DNA from: Gordonia zhenghanii
GTDB lineage: Bacteria; Actinomycetota; Actinomycetes; Mycobacteriales; Mycobacteriaceae
NCBI RefSeq assembly: GCF_021738965.1
Contig: NZ_JAKKOQ010000004.1
Coordinates: forward strand, 124,001-188,000
Direction: 5' to 3'
Length of the DNA: 64,000 nt
Shown: positions 62,514 to 64,000 of the stretch, piece by piece
Layout: every line of letters starts with the position of its first letter
Position numbering within the stretch: the stretch's first letter is position 1
Notes under the pieces: model-generated
Databases searched by the model: none
Told to the model about the DNA's origin: nothing
What the model saw: the letters and a program-made list of their open reading frames with translations, nothing else
Made by a program: the position numbers and the translations under genes

Positions 62514-63848
62514 GTGAATGCAGCTTTGCCGGACGATGTGTTCGGCCCAATCGACACCGGGAACACCGCCTGGGTCATCATGAGCGCGGCACTCGTGCTC
62601 CTGATGACACCGGCACTGGCGTTCTTCTACGGCGGACTGACCCGAGCGAAGTCGGTCCTCAACATGATGATGATGTCGTTCGCCGCACTCGGCGCGGTGA
62701 CGATCGTGTACATCCTGTGGGGCTTCTCGATGTCGTTCGGCAACGGACTCACCGGAACCGGCGACATCGCGGGCATCTTCGCGAACCCGTTCGCGTTGTT
62801 CGGCTCGGACCAGCTGACGCAGACCCGCGAGGTCGCCGGCGAGACACAGGTCGTCGTCTGGGGGACCACCGGCATCCCGGCCATCGTGTTCATGGCGTTC
62901 CAGCTGACGTTCGCGGTGATCACCGTCGCACTGATCAGCGGTGCGGTCGCCGAACGCGTCAAGTTCGGGACGTGGGTCGTGTTCAGCGTGCTGTTCTCCA
63001 CCATCGTCTACTTCCCGCTGGCGCACATGGTGTGGGGCGGCGGACTCCTGGCGGGTTCGGAGGACGGGTTCGCGTCCTGGATGTTCGGGTCTACCGACGG
63101 GGAGGCGAACGTCGTGCCGATCGACTTCGCGGGCGGCACCGTGGTCCACATCAACGCCGGTATGGCAGGTCTGGTCCTCGCACTCGTCGTGGGACGTCGC
63201 CGTGGCTTCGGTCGGACGGCGTACCGCCCGCACAACATTCCGTTCGTCATGCTCGGCGCGGCTCTGCTGTGGTTCGGCTGGATCGGCTTCAACTCGGGTT
63301 CGGAACTCGCCGCCGACGCCACCGCGGGACTCGTCTGGATCAACACCGCCGCCGCGACCGCTGCCGCGATGGTCGGCTGGCTGACAGTCGAGTGGTTCCG
63401 CGACAAGCACGCGACCAGCGTCGGCGCCGCCTCCGGCGTCGTCGCCGGACTGGTGGCCATCACTCCCGCCTGCGGCGCGCTGACTCCGGTCGGCTCATTG
63501 CTCCTCGGTCTGATCGCAGGCGCCCTGGCCGCACTCGCCATCAGCCTCAAATTCAAGTTCGGCTTCGACGACTCGCTCGACGTCGTCGGCGTCCACCTGG
63601 TCGCCGGACTCTGGGGCACCGTCGGCGTCGGTCTGCTCGCCAAGGACAGCGGCCTGCTCTACGGTCACGACGCCCGACAGTTGGCGGTTCAGACTGTCAT
63701 CGCACTCGTCGCGCTCGCGTTCACCGCAGTGCTGACGACGGCCATCGCATTCGTTCTGAAGCCACTGGGATGGCGGGTCGATCGGGAAGCCGAACTGACC
63801 GGCATCGACGCAGCTGAGCACGCGGAGAGTGCATATGAGACCGCGTGA
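62514..63848 (+). CDS. amt: Ammonium transporter Amt
   Basis: A 444-residue Amt/MEP channel with about 11 transmembrane helices. LLMTPALAFFYGGLTRAKSV opens helix 1-2, and the twin histidines lie in VVHINAG (near 212) and GVHLVAGLWG (near 360). The signature motif ALLWFGWIGFNSGSE is present. The C-terminus EAELTGIDAAEHAESAYETA carries the LTGID.. E..E..Y pattern that binds GlnK in other Amt proteins. GTG with GAGGAGG 9-10 nt upstream. glnB follows after 69 bp. Confidence 0.96.
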   Translation: MNAALPDDVFGPIDTGNTAWVIMSAALVLLMTPALAFFYGGLTRAKSVLNMMMMSFAALGAVTIVYILWGFSMSFGNGLTGTGDIAGIFANPFALFGSDQLTQTREVAGETQVVVWGTTGIPAIVFMAFQLTFAVITVALISGAVAERVKFGTWVVFSVLFSTIVYFPLAHMVWGGGLLAGSEDGFASWMFGSTDGEANVVPIDFAGGTVVHINAGMAGLVLALVVGRRRGFGRTAYRPHNIPFVMLGAALLWFGWIGFNSGSELAADATAGLVWINTAAATAAAMVGWLTVEWFRDKHATSVGAASGVVAGLVAITPACGALTPVGSLLLGLIAGALAALAISLKFKFGFDDSLDVVGVHLVAGLWGTVGVGLLAKDSGLLYGHDARQLAVQTVIALVALAFTAVLTTAIAFVLKPLGWRVDREAELTGIDAAEHAESAYETA

Positions 63849-63890
63849 TTCCGCCGAACATGTTGCAGCCGCATGTGACTCGCGCATTAG

Positions 63891-64000
<110 letters not shown>

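Overview
The window is high-GC DNA from a mycolic-acid actinobacterium, most likely Gordonia or a close relative. This rests on content and gene order, not on a database match. Markers are a CPWC mycothiol-dependent nitroreductase, SepIVA, the 180-kDa type NAD-glutamate dehydrogenase, tandem clpP1-clpP2, a group II truncated haemoglobin and an RNase E with an IF-2N-like N-terminus. As I recall the M. tuberculosis map, the order ettA-gdh-thioesterase-Rv2474c-aglA-glbO-Rv2468c-pepN-Rv2466c-rpiB-nei-tig-clpP1-clpP2-clpX-mobA-valS-folC-Rv2446c-ndk-rne-rplU-rpmA-obg-proB follows Rv2477c to Rv2439c. The right end (rsmD-coaD, then sepIVA-DUF177-rnc-mutM-osmC-acyP-smc-ftsY and amt-glnB) follows Rv2966c-Rv2965c and Rv2927c to Rv2919c.

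Layout. 1-2.8 kb: tRNA-Arg, a CopD-CtaG fusion membrane protein and a PGPGW membrane protein. 2.9-6.3 kb: a decaying catabolic island with an AraC regulator truncated at both functional ends, an intact alpha/beta hydrolase, an acyl-CoA synthetase with two single-base frameshifts and a possible coding remnant. 6.5-11 kb: a secreted orphan, small membrane proteins, ettA and an MpaB-type oxygenase behind a palindromic operator. 11-20 kb: the gdh operon, then aglA, glbO and DUF5130. 20-28 kb: pepN, nitroreductase, an M48 protease, rpiB, nei, a serine hydrolase, an L,D-transpeptidase, and tRNA-Gly and tRNA-Pro. 28-46 kb: protein quality control (tig, clpP1P2, clpX), mobA, valS-folC, ndk, rne, rplU-rpmA, obg-proB. 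46-49.4 kb: ectABC and a class II sirtuin on the minus strand, where the two conserved blocks meet. 49.4-60 kb: rsmD-coaD, sepIVA, then DUF177 to ftsY. 60-64 kb: a TetR/acyl-CoA dehydrogenase pair inserted before amt-glnB.

Functionally the window joins ribosome and translation functions (ettA, valS, rplU, rpmA, obg, rsmD), RNA and protein turnover (rne, rnc, clp), chromosome and membrane biogenesis (smc, ftsY, sepIVA), nitrogen control (gdh, amt, glnB) and osmoprotection (ectABC next to proB). Two GlnR-type half-site pairs precede amt. Many starts lie 6-8 nt after a TANNNT -10 hexamer, suggesting frequent leaderless transcription; this also fixes several starts.

I saw no CRISPR array, prophage, insertion sequence or clearly new multi-gene system. 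The most interesting items are the decaying AraC/hydrolase/ligase island with a microhomology deletion, the twin GlnR sites, the operator-linked MpaB gene with two tiny membrane proteins, and orphan secreted or membrane proteins.
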